Of a stretch of 57,987 nucleotides of DNA, positions 16,445 through 25,549 are shown piece after piece (position 1 is the stretch's first letter; the number at the start of each line of letters is the position of its first letter). The stretch is from an uncultured beta proteobacterium. Lineage in GTDB: Bacteria; Pseudomonadota; Gammaproteobacteria; Burkholderiales; Burkholderiaceae. Location: positions 1 to 57,987 of the forward strand of contig CAIZRK010000010.1 in NCBI GenBank assembly GCA_903935355.1, written 5' to 3'. Position numbers and translations under genes: made by a program. The notes below the pieces were generated by a model, which saw nothing but the letters and a program-made list of their open reading frames with translations, did not search any database and was not told the DNA's origin.

Positions 16445-16687
16445 ATGAGTTCTGAAGATCTTGAAAAACTCGTCACCATGAAGATGCCCTTTGGCAAGCA
16501 TGCTGGTCGATATCTCGCTGATTTGCCGAGCAACTACTTGGCGTGGTTTGCGCGCGAGGGATTTCCTAAGAGTGAGCTAGGTCAGCTATTAGAGTTGATG
16601 CATACCCTAGATCACAATGGCCTACGAGGATTATTAGCGCCGCTTCAAAAGGCGCATGGCATCACTGCCCGCTCGCATCAAGACTAA
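16445..16687 (+). CDS. DUF3820-family small cytoplasmic protein
   Basis: An 80-residue soluble protein with the compact DUF3820 signature: KMPFGKHAGRYLADLP, then NYLAWFAREGFP and a helical tail. Families with this 'fast, small, surface-like' domain have been annotated as putative quorum-sensing-regulated virulence factors, but the biochemical function is unknown; the same fold resembles a module in some exonucleases. It is divergent from the Fur-linked operon and followed by the convergent nuclease gene. Confidence 0.8.
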   Translation: MSSEDLEKLVTMKMPFGKHAGRYLADLPSNYLAWFAREGFPKSELGQLLELMHTLDHNGLRGLLAPLQKAHGITARSHQD

Positions 16688-16718
16688 AAAGCGTTATAGG
16701 CTTGATTGCAGCTACGAT

Positions 16719-17735
16719 CTATTTAGAGTGAATAATCACTACTACGCGATTGCGTTCGTAACTGACAGTAGTAGATTGCGGTGGGCTGCTTTGAATAAGG
16801 GTAACTATCATTGCAGTTTGAGATTGAATTTGCTTGGCGATTTGTTTGGCAAGTTCTGCGTTGCGGTCATACTGAATCTGTACGCTGGCCACTTTACCTT
16901 CTTTGATTTTGGTAATAATTTCATCAGCTTTGTCCCCTAAGTATTGATCAAAGAACACCGGATACCATCCACCAACTTTAGTCTTTTGAGCTGCTGGTGC
17001 GTTGCTTGGTGCCTCAGTGGGTGCTTCAGTAATTGCAATGGGAAGATGAAAGTCAATCCCTGTTTTTTGCATAAGCTGTGCATAGGAGATGGGGGGTGTC
17101 ATCTTCGCCTCATTGCTATTTTCAACCCAGTAAGCCCACGCTGTTTTTTTGCTTGGGTCATAAACCAATTTAAAAATATGGCTCGGAATCGTTACAGCAC
17201 TTTTACCGATGGTGCCAATGCTGCCAGTAGAACCGGTGTAAATATACAAACTACCCGCAGTGCGTTTAGCATATTGGCGTGTGGGCTCTTCTACATTCTT
17301 GGCCCAGATGCCCTGATTGTTTTGTCTTGCCTGGGGCATTATATTGGCCAAGGAAAACGATTGCGCCATTCCTCCTTCACTACTCATATCCCCTGCTGGC
17401 ACATTATGTCCACGGTCATAGCCACTCCCTCGGTAGTCAGAAAGTAATGCCCGCTCCTGAAAGGCAAGCCTCGCCTCTTCATAAAATTGATTGGTTCGGC
17501 GAGGGCGCTGGGCTAAGAGTTGTACTCCATTTAGTACCTCTACTGCGTAGATGGGCTTCTTATCTAGCACTGAGTAATAGATCGCAAAATCATCAAAGCA
17601 AAGATCGCGTCCAATTTGATTAGTGGTGGGAACCGCTTGATTTGGAAACAAGCCCTTACATTCTTCAAAGAGGGCAAAGGCACTTAAGGGGCTAGCAAGG
17701 GCTAGAAGTAAGAGAAGTTTGGCGATGCTTTTCAT
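16719..17735 (-). CDS. Exported DNA/RNA non-specific endonuclease (NucA/Nuc1 family)
   Basis: About 338 residues from the chosen ATG. The signal peptide is MKSIAKLLLLLALASPLSAFA. An upstream in-frame ATG at 17792 would add 19 basic, cysteine-containing residues before it and is less likely. The beta-beta-alpha-metal nuclease motif is YDRGHNVPAGDM, with the catalytic His at about residue 110, and the metal-binding Asn in 'QNNQGIWAKNVE' about 30 residues later. The enzyme should cut both DNA and RNA in the periplasm or outside, for nutrient scavenging or defence against incoming DNA. The C-terminal ~100 residues after the nuclease core (KVGGWYPVFFDQYLGDKADE...) are of unknown function. Confidence 0.85.
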   Translation of the reverse strand: MKSIAKLLLLLALASPLSAFALFEECKGLFPNQAVPTTNQIGRDLCFDDFAIYYSVLDKKPIYAVEVLNGVQLLAQRPRRTNQFYEEARLAFQERALLSDYRGSGYDRGHNVPAGDMSSEGGMAQSFSLANIMPQARQNNQGIWAKNVEEPTRQYAKRTAGSLYIYTGSTGSIGTIGKSAVTIPSHIFKLVYDPSKKTAWAYWVENSNEAKMTPPISYAQLMQKTGIDFHLPIAITEAPTEAPSNAPAAQKTKVGGWYPVFFDQYLGDKADEIITKIKEGKVASVQIQYDRNAELAKQIAKQIQSQTAMIVTLIQSSPPQSTTVSYERNRVVVIIHSK

Positions 17736-18275
17736 TGACAGACAGTGTAGGGCAGAGCAAATACAGTCAGCCCTTTTCTTTTTCTTGGGCACTACTTAAA
17801 AGAGGCATATTGATTAAAAAATTAGCTCTAGAGCTAGTGTTCATCAGGATTTTCGCCTTAACCTATCAATATTATTTACGTCAAACTCTCAAGGGAAAAA
17901 GCGAGCATGGTGCATTAGCTCTAAGTGCTATTCAAACACTAGCTGTAGAAGCTGAGAAAGCTAAGGCACTAAATGTATGGGTCACGGGGAGATTATTTGC
18001 CTTCAATATCGTAAAAAAGTCTACTTTATGCCACTTTTTTACAGTATGAAATTAGTGCTTCCTAACTAATATAAGTCATTGATTTATATGGAATAAATAG
18101 ATATCGTATGAGGGTTATTACGGACTATAGGAATAATCAGATCTAAAAGTTATCAAAATCACTTTCTTTATTCTTGACTTGATATAAGAACCTTCTTAGG
18201 ATGGCTCATGTTTCTTACTTATTGCATTGCAACATGAATCCGTTATTTGATTTTTGGGGTACTGCAACAGAATAA
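17736..18275. other. Gene-poor 540-base stretch
   Basis: Between the nuclease and the transglycosylase there is no strong gene. It holds one weak candidate frame (17810-18049) and, near its end, a perfect ten-base inverted repeat GTAAAAAAGT / ACTTTTTTAC (18011-18020 and 18033-18042) that could be a weak terminator. Close to the transglycosylase start, TTGACT followed 17 bases later by TAGGAT (about 18175-18200) could be its promoter. Otherwise the sequence is AT-rich and featureless. Confidence 0.5.
17810..18049 (+). CDS. Doubtful small protein (79 aa)
   Basis: A TTG preceded by AAGAGG opens a frame of 79 residues with a short hydrophobic start (KKLALELVFIRIFALTYQYY) and an amphipathic alanine-rich helix (ALALSAIQTLAVEAEKAKAL). 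These features look protein-like. Against it, the start is weak and the last 13 codons overlap a perfect inverted repeat that looks like a terminator. I recognise no family. Confidence 0.2.
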   Translation: MIKKLALELVFIRIFALTYQYYLRQTLKGKSEHGALALSAIQTLAVEAEKAKALNVWVTGRLFAFNIVKKSTLCHFFTV

Positions 18276-19262
18276 ATGATTAAATATTTTTCATCCGTTT
18301 CGAAAGATTTACAAGCGATGCAGCCTAATGCAGCAAGTGCTAAATCACTATTGGCTTACGCTATGGCTCCTCTATATCGGGCCATCAATGGCATCCTCAT
18401 TGTTACCGTCTTTATGATTGTGGGTCTTTGGTTATCTGGCAACGGCACCAATGCTGGCGCCTTTGATTTAGCGCGCATCCTAGTTCCTGATGAAGCGCGT
18501 CATATCGTTTGGCAAAATGGCTTTGGCATGCTCGATCAATATCAAGCAGAGGCGCCAAGGCCAGTTGCAGACAAAGATATTGCTGCTGTGATCTACGGTA
18601 AGGCACCTTTTAACCCCCATCAAAATAGTCTAGATACAGCCAAGCAGCAAACAGTTGCTTTATTGATGCCTTCAGTGGCGCATGCTCAAGTAAAACCGAT
18701 TTCTCATTTATCTGATCGCATTCCGACATCCAAGATCGATCCACAGGCCTTAGATACCAATCTGATGGGCTCGCTTAAAAACCAACGTACCATCGCCGAC
18801 TTCTTTGAAAAAAAGTACAACTTAGATCGTGCGAAGATTGAAGAGTATGTTTCCAATACCGTATTGATTGCAAAAGAAGTCAATATTGATCCAGTCTTAT
18901 TACTGGCTGTGATTTCAATTGAGTCTAACTTTAATCCGCTGATTAAGAGCCCTGCAGGCGCAGAAGGCTTAATGCAGGTGATGACGATTATTCATCAAGA
19001 TAAGTATGCTTTGTATGGCGGCGCTGCTGATGCCGTCAAGCCTGAAGTGAACATTCGGGTTGGAGCATATATTCTGAAATACCTCATTGCTACGTCTGGC
19101 TCCTTGCGTAATGGCTTGAAGTCCTACGTAGGCTCAGCTAATGCTGAGCATGATGGGGGCTATACCGATAAGGTTCTGGCTGAAAGAAATCGGTTGATTG
19201 CTTTATGTCAGACGGGTGTATCTAATAAATCTACTTTAAGTGGCAAAGAGTTACGCTCTTAA
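18276..19262 (+). CDS. Membrane-anchored lytic transglycosylase (SLT family 1)
   Basis: This 328-residue enzyme cleaves the MurNAc-GlcNAc bond of peptidoglycan to form 1,6-anhydro ends. An N-terminal membrane anchor lies at about 37-54. A long variable linker follows. The SLT domain occupies roughly 185-315, with catalytic E216 in SIESNFNP, the GLMQVM motif at 231-236, and a late 'NIRVGAYILKYLI ... SYVGSANAEHDGGYTDKVL' segment. The linker includes MPSVAHAQVK, resembling a signal-peptidase site, so part may be released. No partner genes are adjacent. It could serve cell-wall turnover or assembly of an envelope complex. Confidence 0.88.
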   Translation: MIKYFSSVSKDLQAMQPNAASAKSLLAYAMAPLYRAINGILIVTVFMIVGLWLSGNGTNAGAFDLARILVPDEARHIVWQNGFGMLDQYQAEAPRPVADKDIAAVIYGKAPFNPHQNSLDTAKQQTVALLMPSVAHAQVKPISHLSDRIPTSKIDPQALDTNLMGSLKNQRTIADFFEKKYNLDRAKIEEYVSNTVLIAKEVNIDPVLLLAVISIESNFNPLIKSPAGAEGLMQVMTIIHQDKYALYGGAADAVKPEVNIRVGAYILKYLIATSGSLRNGLKSYVGSANAEHDGGYTDKVLAERNRLIALCQTGVSNKSTLSGKELRS

Positions 19263-19270
19263 TTTAACAA

Positions 19271-19431
19271 AAATTAAAGCAAGAAATCCTTCGCGTTTAG
19301 GCGGAGGATGAATTGCGCTATCTCTCTAGAGCGTCTAGCAGTAGGAATCCCTTCCTTTCGCAGTAATCTTGCGCTTAGCGCTTAGATTGCTGGCGAAGAC
19401 TTTTACGGTCTTAGGGAGGGGGGATGTCAAG
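19271..19431 (+). mobile_element. IS200/IS605-type right-end remnant or omega-RNA-like structured element
   Basis: Two consecutive structured units. Unit 1: ATCCTTCGC (19286-19294) pairs with GCGGAGGAT (19301-19309) around GTTTAG, preceded by AAAGCAAGAA. Unit 2: GAATCCC at 19346-19351 pairs with GGGAT ending at 19425, enclosing TTCGC/GCGAA, AATCT/AGATT, GCGC/GCGC and GAAGAC/GTCTT stems, and finishing GGGATGTCAA. The words AAAGCAGGAATCC...GGAGGATGTCAA are typical of the right end of IS200/IS605 elements, where TnpB guide (omega) RNAs also end. No tnpA or tnpB is present, so this would be an orphan remnant or a PATE/MITE-like element. It begins just after the transglycosylase stop. Identity rests on pattern recognition without alignment. 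Confidence 0.5.
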
Positions 19432-19448
19432 AATACCTTTGCCAAGAT

Positions 19449-19490
19449 AAAAGCCACCCTAGGGTACGCTACGGCGGCTTTTATTTATTT
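19449..19490 (+). terminator. Hairpin terminator
   Basis: AAAAGCC (19449-19455) pairs with GGCTTTT (19476-19482), with CC/GG pairing continuing inside the loop and TTTATTTATTT following. It can end rightward transcription from the transglycosylase and the structured element before the convergent FKBP gene. Symmetry of the A/T flanks would also allow it to work leftwards. Confidence 0.7.
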
Positions 19491-19550
19491 GATCTCAACT
19501 TAAACGTAATACAGAACTACGGGCTTACGGTGTGCCGTGCTTAGGTGTAA

Positions 19551-19898
19551 TTAATGAACTCCGTGCAACTCCACATCAAATACGAGTGTGGCATTTGGGG
19601 GGATCACACCACCAGCTCCACGTGCTCCATAGCCCATCTCAGATGGAATAATGAGGGTACGCTTGCCGCCAATTTTCATACCAGCGACACCTTCATCCCA
19701 GCCTTTGATGACCTGACCTGCTCCCAAAGCAAAGCTAAACAGTTGACCTCGGTCTAGGGAGCTATCAAATTTCTGACCCTTATGGTCAGGGGCATTTTCA
19801 TCAAAGAGCCAGCCGGTGTAGTGCACATTAACCTGATTTCCAGCAGTAGCTTCTTTGCCATCACCAACAAGGGTTTCTATTTTTTTCAGTTCACTCAT
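19551..19898 (-). CDS. FKBP-type peptidyl-prolyl cis-trans isomerase
   Basis: A 115-residue single-domain FKBP isomerase. Active-site residues follow the family: [59 protein letters not shown] and [14 protein letters not shown]. It has no signal peptide, so it acts in the cytoplasm on prolyl bonds during folding. The ATG at 19898 is chosen because AGAGGAAG precedes it at good spacing; a start seven codons earlier would add MLKRKKN. Its length is that of the small 'FkpB/Fkp12-like' bacterial proteins. Confidence 0.93.
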   Translation of the reverse strand: MSELKKIETLVGDGKEATAGNQVNVHYTGWLFDENAPDHKGQKFDSSLDRGQLFSFALGAGQVIKGWDEGVAGMKIGGKRTLIIPSEMGYGARGAGGVIPPNATLVFDVELHGVH

Positions 19899-19973
19899 GT
19901 TTTTCTTCCTCTTTAGCACAATTTGAAGGGCTAGTATATTCTGAGCTATCTAAAGATTCTGAATTAAAGCTTG

Positions 19974-20990
19974 ATGACTAATTACTGGCCCCATTGCGCA
20001 TATAAGACCCTACTTGTGGGTCAAGATAATCAATTATTGGTAACGGACGCATTCTTACGCACCTATCTCTTACGGCCTGAGCTTAATTTATTGCCTGAGT
20101 CTTGCCAGATGGAGCGAGCCTTACATCAACGCCTCACTGATAACCCGCGGGCTTCTATTTCCCCAACAGAAATCGCCACCATGGCTGATAGTGATATTGC
20201 GGTGAACTACCAAGTTTGGTTACGCTACCGAGAAAAGCTCTTGTTGGCCAGCTCCCTGGAAAGTTTTTACATGGGATTATTTAAAGGTGATGGGGTAGAT
20301 GTTCCCCCTTTATTTATTGGCCAACTTGCGCAAATTTTTATTCGCCATATTTTGGGCGATGAGGCCGATCCCTTAGATGCACGCATAGGCGAGCTCTTTT
20401 TTAGGACGCAAAAAATTAGCGTGCAAGAAGGGGGCATAGTGATGGCTGCTGATGAAGAGGTAGTGACACGTAATGCCCAAGCTGGGGAAACTGGCAACAT
20501 CATGGATTTACTAAAAAATCAGCCGATGACAATGCGCTCCATTGATCTTGATGTGTTGCATGAAGATAATGCCGATGTCTATTGGTCTAGAGACGAAGAT
20601 CATGACTTTGCGATTCAGCTGAACTTTGGTCAAGTTCCTATCCATCATTTTTGTCGAGTACTTGAAAAATGGCTTGCCCATTTTTTAGGTGTAAAAGTGC
20701 GTATTACGCCGATGCAGCAAATCAATGATCCAAAATGGTCATGGCATGTTGGCTTAGATGCTTCTGCTACCCATATTCTTAATCAGCTCTATAACAAAGA
20801 GTTGGTAGAAGCTGATGAGCTTGAAAAAATGATTTGCCTTTTTCGACTGGATTTTCTAGATGAGGCTGCCCTCTCAAGAACTCAAGTGGGTAAGCCTGTT
20901 TATCTAGGCATGGCAATGAACGAGCAGCAGCAGCTAACGCTGAAACCCCAAAATCTCTTATACAACTTACCGCTCGCTAAAGCTTCTTAG
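19974..20990 (+). CDS. Conserved hypothetical protein (DUF6352-like)
   Basis: A 338-residue soluble protein with no signal peptide or membrane segment. It begins MTNYWPHCAYKTLLVGQDNQ, a pattern I associate with the uncharacterised DUF6352 family of betaproteobacteria; this recall is not certain. The sequence is mixed alpha/beta with many Leu- and Asp-rich helices and no catalytic motif I can name. The ATG at 19974 is preferred over a TTG immediately before it. It is divergent from the FKBP gene and overlaps the end of the convergent MFS gene by 4 bases. Confidence 0.7.
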   Translation: MTNYWPHCAYKTLLVGQDNQLLVTDAFLRTYLLRPELNLLPESCQMERALHQRLTDNPRASISPTEIATMADSDIAVNYQVWLRYREKLLLASSLESFYMGLFKGDGVDVPPLFIGQLAQIFIRHILGDEADPLDARIGELFFRTQKISVQEGGIVMAADEEVVTRNAQAGETGNIMDLLKNQPMTMRSIDLDVLHEDNADVYWSRDEDHDFAIQLNFGQVPIHHFCRVLEKWLAHFLGVKVRITPMQQINDPKWSWHVGLDASATHILNQLYNKELVEADELEKMICLFRLDFLDEAALSRTQVGKPVYLGMAMNEQQQLTLKPQNLLYNLPLAKAS

Positions 20991-22180
20991 GGTGTGCGGA
21001 TATTCTTGTTCTGGGTACTCAACCAAAGTAGGGCTGCTGCGGTGATGAGGACTGGAAGTAATGAGCCTAGATTAAGGATATTCCAGCCTTGTGAGGTAAT
21101 CAGAGCGCCTGAACCAAATGAGGTAAAAGCCATGGTGCCAAATACAAAGAAATTAATAGCTGCTTGAGCTTTATCTTTTTCTTCTGGCTTATAGGCGGTC
21201 ATGGCTAGGGTAGTGGAACCAGTAAAGAGAAAGTTCCAGCCCACACCTAACACAAAGAGCGCAATCAGAAATTGATGAAGATTTACCCCAGTAAGGGCAA
21301 TCACAATACACAGAAAATTCAGAGCAACTCCAGCACCCATGATTTTGAGTGCACCAAAGCGCTGAATCAGGGAGCCTGTAAAAAAGCCAGGCGCAAACAT
21401 GCCGATAACATGCCACTCAAGGACTAAGGCGGTATCAGAAAATGGCAGACCGCAGATTTGCATGGCTAATGGTGTAGCAGCCATGAGTAAGTTCATCACT
21501 CCGTAACCAAGGGATGCTCCGATGACTGCCACCAAAAAGACCGGTTGTTGCAAAATCGTTTTGAGGTCGCGCCCCGCCCCTAAGGAGTGATGGGTTTTAA
21601 ATTCATCAGGGAAATGAATAAACTGCATCACTCCAATCCCAATAACTCCTGCAATAGATAGGGAAATATAGGCTCCCAAAAAGGCCGTCTCAAATATATT
21701 TTGGGTCCAAGACGCCAAATTAGGCCCGATTACCGCCCCCAGAATCCCTCCCGCTAATACCCAGGAGACTGCCTTATCCCTTTGGCTTGCTACCGTGAGT
21801 TCTGCAGCGGCAAATCGGTAGAGTTGCCCATTAGCACTGTAGTAGCCCGCAATAAAGGTCCCTAGTACCAATAGCCAGAAGTTCTTGGAAATGGCTGCAT
21901 AGGCGCAGAGTAGGGCTGACAAGACCGCCACTAAGAGGCCAAGCTGAAAAGAAATCTTACGACCGAAGTAGTTTTGGGTTTTAGCAACAATGGAGGTGGA
22001 GAAGGCTGCGCCGACCACATAGCCCATGACAGGAAGGGTGGCCATCCAACTAGATGGACTCAGACTTAAGCCAACCAAGCCATTAATGGCAATAAATGTC
22101 ACGTTATTGGTCAGAAACAAGCCCTGACAAATGATCAGTAAAACAAGGTTTTTATTTAGTAAGGGGTGTCTGTTAGGCAT
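20987..22180 (-). CDS. MFS transporter
   Basis: A 397-residue major facilitator superfamily protein with twelve hydrophobic helices in two six-helix halves. The loop after helix 2 carries 'KTQNYFGRKISFQLG', the MFS motif A in variant form (GRK), and the second half repeats it weakly near 'LIQRFGALKIMGAG'. Substrate cannot be deduced; the overall pattern resembles YfkF/drug-efflux type MFS proteins. It is transcribed alone, leftwards, away from icd. Confidence 0.82.
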   Translation of the reverse strand: MPNRHPLLNKNLVLLIICQGLFLTNNVTFIAINGLVGLSLSPSSWMATLPVMGYVVGAAFSTSIVAKTQNYFGRKISFQLGLLVAVLSALLCAYAAISKNFWLLVLGTFIAGYYSANGQLYRFAAAELTVASQRDKAVSWVLAGGILGAVIGPNLASWTQNIFETAFLGAYISLSIAGVIGIGVMQFIHFPDEFKTHHSLGAGRDLKTILQQPVFLVAVIGASLGYGVMNLLMAATPLAMQICGLPFSDTALVLEWHVIGMFAPGFFTGSLIQRFGALKIMGAGVALNFLCIVIALTGVNLHQFLIALFVLGVGWNFLFTGSTTLAMTAYKPEEKDKAQAAINFFVFGTMAFTSFGSGALITSQGWNILNLGSLLPVLITAAALLWLSTQNKNIRTP

Positions 22181-22352
22181 GCATGGAGTTTACGGTGGTT
22201 GAAAAACCATATTCGTCTTGGTGGATTCCCTTAGCTTGCCCAAATTAATGGTTTTTACTCCCCCAAACGACTTATTTCAGAAAGGTGCTTGATTTAAAAT
22301 GAAAGACTGGTCCTAGGGACCTTGTAAATCTATCCATACCGAGGAAACATCC

Positions 22353-24587
22353 ATGGCTTCAGAGAAATCAAAGATCATATATACCCTGACAGATGAGGCG
22401 CCCCTCTTGGCGACCTGTGCATTTCTGCCAATTATTCGCACCTTCACAGCACCTGCTGGAGTGGAGGTAGTGGAGAGCGACATTTCTGTAGCGGCACGCA
22501 TCTTGTCAGAGTTCTCTGATTGTTTGACTGCAGAGCAAAAGGTTCCGGACAATTTGGCGGAACTAGGTCGCATGACTTTATTGCCAGACACCAACATTAT
22601 TAAATTACCTAATATCAGTGCATCGATTCCGCAATTACTCAATGCCATTAAAGAGTTGCAAGCCAAGGGTTACAAAATCCCGAATTACCCTGAAGATCCT
22701 CAAGATGATGCTGAAAAATCTATTCGCACGCGTTACTCCAAATGTTTAGGTAGCGCAGTTAATCCTGTATTGCGCGAAGGTAATTCTGATCGTCGTGCTC
22801 CAAATGCTGTAAAGCGTTATGCCCGTAAGAACCCGCACTCGATGGGTGAATGGAGTCAAGCTTCTCGTACTCACGTATCCCATATGCATGGTGGTGACTT
22901 CTACGCTGGTGAGAAGTCAATGACCATTGCTAAAGCATGTGATGTCAAGATGGACTTGGTAACTAAGAGTGGCAAAACCATTGTTCTTAAGCCTAAAGTC
23001 TCTTTACTTGCCGGTGAAATCATCGACAGTATGTATATGAGTAAAAAAGCCTTATGTGATTTTTATGAAAAAGAAATCGAAGATGCCTACAAGACTGGCA
23101 TGATGCTGTCATTGCATGTCAAAGCCACCATGATGAAGGTGTCTCATCCCATCGTATTCGGTCATGCTGTCAAGATTTTCTACAAAGATGCGTTTAAAAA
23201 GCATGCCAAGCTGTTTGAAGAATTGGGTGTAAATGCCAATAATGGCATGAGTAGTTTGTATGAAAAAATCAAAACTTTGCCAGAATCGAAGCGCGAAGAA
23301 ATCATTCAAGATTTGCATGCTTGCCACGAACATCGGCCAGCATTGGCGATGGTGGACTCTGCTAAAGGTATTACCAACTTACATTCACCAAGCGATGTGA
23401 TCGTCGATGCGTCTATGCCAGCGATGATTCGGGTTGGCGGAAAAATGTGGGGCGCAGATGGTCGCTTGCATGACACTAAGGCCGTTATTCCAGAAAGTAC
23501 TTTTGCCCGTATTTACCAAGAGATGATCAATTTTTGTAAGACTCATGGTAACTTTGATCCCACCACAATGGGTACTGTGCCAAACGTGGGTCTCATGGCG
23601 CAGCAGGCTGAAGAATACGGTTCACACGATAAGACTTTTGAAATTTCTGAAGCGGGCGTAGCCCGAATTGTTGCCGATGATGGCACTGTATTGCTCGAAG
23701 AGGATGTGGAAGAGGGCGATATCTGGCGTATGTGTCAGGTAAAAGATGCACCAATACGTGACTGGGTCAAATTAGCAGTGAATCGTGCGCGTCTCTCTCA
23801 TACTCCTGCAGTTTTTTGGTTAGATGAGTACCGCCCACATGAAGCTGAGTTGATTAAAAAGGTAAATACTTACCTCAAAGATTACGACTTAGAAGGGGTT
23901 GATATACAGATCATGTCGCAGACCCGTGCCATGCGCTTTACATTAGAGCGCGTCATACGTGGAAAAGACACGATTTCTGTTACGGGCAATATTTTGCGTG
24001 ATTACCTCACCGACTTATTTCCGATTATGGAGTTAGGCACTAGTGCCAAGATGCTCTCCATCGTGCCTTTGATGGCTGGGGGCGGCCTTTTTGAAACCGG
24101 TGCTGGAGGATCTGCTCCTAAGCATGTTCAACAATTGGTTGAAGAGAACCATTTGCGCTGGGATTCACTTGGTGAGTTCTTGGCTCTGGCAGTATCTCTG
24201 GAAGATATTGGTGATAAAACAGGTAATGCCAAAGTCAAAATTTTGGCTCGCACGCTAGATGAGGCGACTGGTAAATTATTAGATAACAATAAGTCTCCTT
24301 CGCCTCGCACTGGTGAGCTTGACAACCGTGGTAGTCAGTTCTATTTAGCAATGTATTGGGCGCAGGCATTAGCTGCTCAATCTGAAGATAAAGACTTGCG
24401 GGCTAAGTTTGCGCCTTTAGCTAAATCCTTGGAGGAGAACGAACAAAAGATTATTGCTGAATTTAAAGCGGTTCAAGGCAAGCCTGCTGACATTGGTGGC
24501 TATTTCATGCCTGATGCTGCTAAGTTCAAAGCGGTGATGTGTCCAAGCGCTACATTAAATGGGATCTTGGTAGCTGCTAACGCTTAA
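22353..24587 (+). CDS. icd: NADP-dependent isocitrate dehydrogenase, monomeric type
   Basis: This 744-residue enzyme oxidatively decarboxylates isocitrate to 2-oxoglutarate with NADP+ in the citric-acid cycle. The length and the sequence ([20 protein letters not shown] at the start; [54 protein letters not shown]) are those of the large monomeric IDH-II, not the ~415-residue dimeric Icd. It is flanked by a GAGGAAA ribosome binding site and a strong terminator, so it is monocistronic. It is cytoplasmic. Monomeric IDH is standard in many betaproteobacteria of this group. Confidence 0.96.
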   Translation: MASEKSKIIYTLTDEAPLLATCAFLPIIRTFTAPAGVEVVESDISVAARILSEFSDCLTAEQKVPDNLAELGRMTLLPDTNIIKLPNISASIPQLLNAIKELQAKGYKIPNYPEDPQDDAEKSIRTRYSKCLGSAVNPVLREGNSDRRAPNAVKRYARKNPHSMGEWSQASRTHVSHMHGGDFYAGEKSMTIAKACDVKMDLVTKSGKTIVLKPKVSLLAGEIIDSMYMSKKALCDFYEKEIEDAYKTGMMLSLHVKATMMKVSHPIVFGHAVKIFYKDAFKKHAKLFEELGVNANNGMSSLYEKIKTLPESKREEIIQDLHACHEHRPALAMVDSAKGITNLHSPSDVIVDASMPAMIRVGGKMWGADGRLHDTKAVIPESTFARIYQEMINFCKTHGNFDPTTMGTVPNVGLMAQQAEEYGSHDKTFEISEAGVARIVADDGTVLLEEDVEEGDIWRMCQVKDAPIRDWVKLAVNRARLSHTPAVFWLDEYRPHEAELIKKVNTYLKDYDLEGVDIQIMSQTRAMRFTLERVIRGKDTISVTGNILRDYLTDLFPIMELGTSAKMLSIVPLMAGGGLFETGAGGSAPKHVQQLVEENHLRWDSLGEFLALAVSLEDIGDKTGNAKVKILARTLDEATGKLLDNNKSPSPRTGELDNRGSQFYLAMYWAQALAAQSEDKDLRAKFAPLAKSLEENEQKIIAEFKAVQGKPADIGGYFMPDAAKFKAVMCPSATLNGILVAANA

Positions 24588-24612
24588 AAGGAGAGCGTTA
24601 GTTATTCTCTTA

Positions 24613-24645
24613 AAAAAAGGCAAGCCAACCAGCTTGCCTTTTTTA
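24613..24645 (+). terminator. Strong Rho-independent terminator after icd
   Basis: AAAAAGGCAAGC (24614-24625) pairs with GCTTGCCTTTTTT (24632-24644) around a six-base loop and ends in a U-tract. It follows the icd stop by 25 bases. Because the A and T runs are symmetrical it can also stop leftward transcription. Confidence 0.9.
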
Positions 24646-24739
24646 TACTTTTGACGGAACCTTTAACACTATGCGCCCCAAAGATTTAATGCAATTAATT
24701 TATTAAGCCAGATGCGCGCAATGGAGTCATAAGGCGACG

Positions 24740-25387
24740 CTAAGCATTCATATACTCCTCTTCCTGATAGGTGCTCACCCAATGAGGTCGATAAACCAAC
24801 AGAATGGCAAGCAACATTCCCGAAAGGGAGCCCTCCATAAAAGACAAAATCAGTAGGCCCAAAAACCATCCTAATGGATCATTTGATCCTAGGGAGTTAA
24901 TGTTCAAAATTTGCTGCAAGAGGTAAATTACTATACCTGTAGCGAAAGTACTTAAAAAGGCCGCTAAGTACCCATTGCCCATAATGAGTACAAATAAATG
25001 TTTGGGAAAAAATCGCTCAGAGATCTTGATCACAATTGAGGCAAAGAGAGCCGGAATCACACCAACTAGCATATAGTGCCTAGTAGTCTCTACCAAATCT
25101 CCGTTAAATAAAAAGATGCCAACTAAGGCCACTATGAAAAGGAGTGTGATCGCACTCCAAAAGCCAAACATAGCTACTAGTAAGGATGCGCCAAAAAAGT
25201 GAAATGAAAGATCAATGAAGTTATCAAAATTGGTGTTCGGAAGATGTGCGCGAAGATTCCAGGCAAGGGCTAAAAGTACAATGCAGGAAATCGACAGGAG
25301 CCTTTTTTCAGGTCGTAGATGATCACCTTGGCGAGTATTTAATATCCCAAGTAGAAAAATAGCAGATGCAGACAGAATCCAAGCCAT
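24740..25387 (-). CDS. CbiM-like energy-coupling-factor permease, orphan
   Basis: A 215-residue membrane protein with six to seven helices. The segment LSFHFFGASLLVAMFGFWSA, the later GVIPALFASIVIKISERFFP and the HLFVLIMGNGYLAAFLST helix resemble the proteobacterial CbiM/NikM-like substrate-capture component of Co/Ni importers. The usual N-terminal metal-binding 'MHIPDG' start of CbiM is absent (it starts MAWILSASAIFLLG), and no CbiN, CbiQ or ATPase genes are next to it. It may therefore act alone or with components encoded elsewhere, and the metal is unproven. No cobalamin riboswitch is seen upstream. Confidence 0.6.
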   Translation of the reverse strand: MAWILSASAIFLLGILNTRQGDHLRPEKRLLSISCIVLLALAWNLRAHLPNTNFDNFIDLSFHFFGASLLVAMFGFWSAITLLFIVALVGIFLFNGDLVETTRHYMLVGVIPALFASIVIKISERFFPKHLFVLIMGNGYLAAFLSTFATGIVIYLLQQILNINSLGSNDPLGWFLGLLILSFMEGSLSGMLLAILLVYRPHWVSTYQEEEYMNA

Positions 25388-25549
25388 GCTAGCCTTTTGT
25401 ACGATTAATCTTTTATTTAACCTCTTTTTTTGGTATCTGTGATATCCGCTTTAACCCTATTAGCTCTCTTGTGCAAGAAATCATGAACCGTAGGAAAATA
25501 GATTGCTTTTCAAGCACTCTACAATTAAATGACTGATTAGAGGCAATCC

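Noticed and set aside
16944..17447. 167-residue plus-strand frame
   Set aside because: It lies wholly inside the nuclease gene on the opposite strand and shows no protein family pattern.
18011..18042. Inverted repeat GTAAAAAAGT/ACTTTTTTAC as an attachment site or IS end
   Set aside because: There is no second copy or target duplication in the window; a weak terminator is simpler.
25388..25549. Cobalamin riboswitch before the CbiM-like gene
   Set aside because: No B12-box or extended conserved structure is visible in this 160-base gap.
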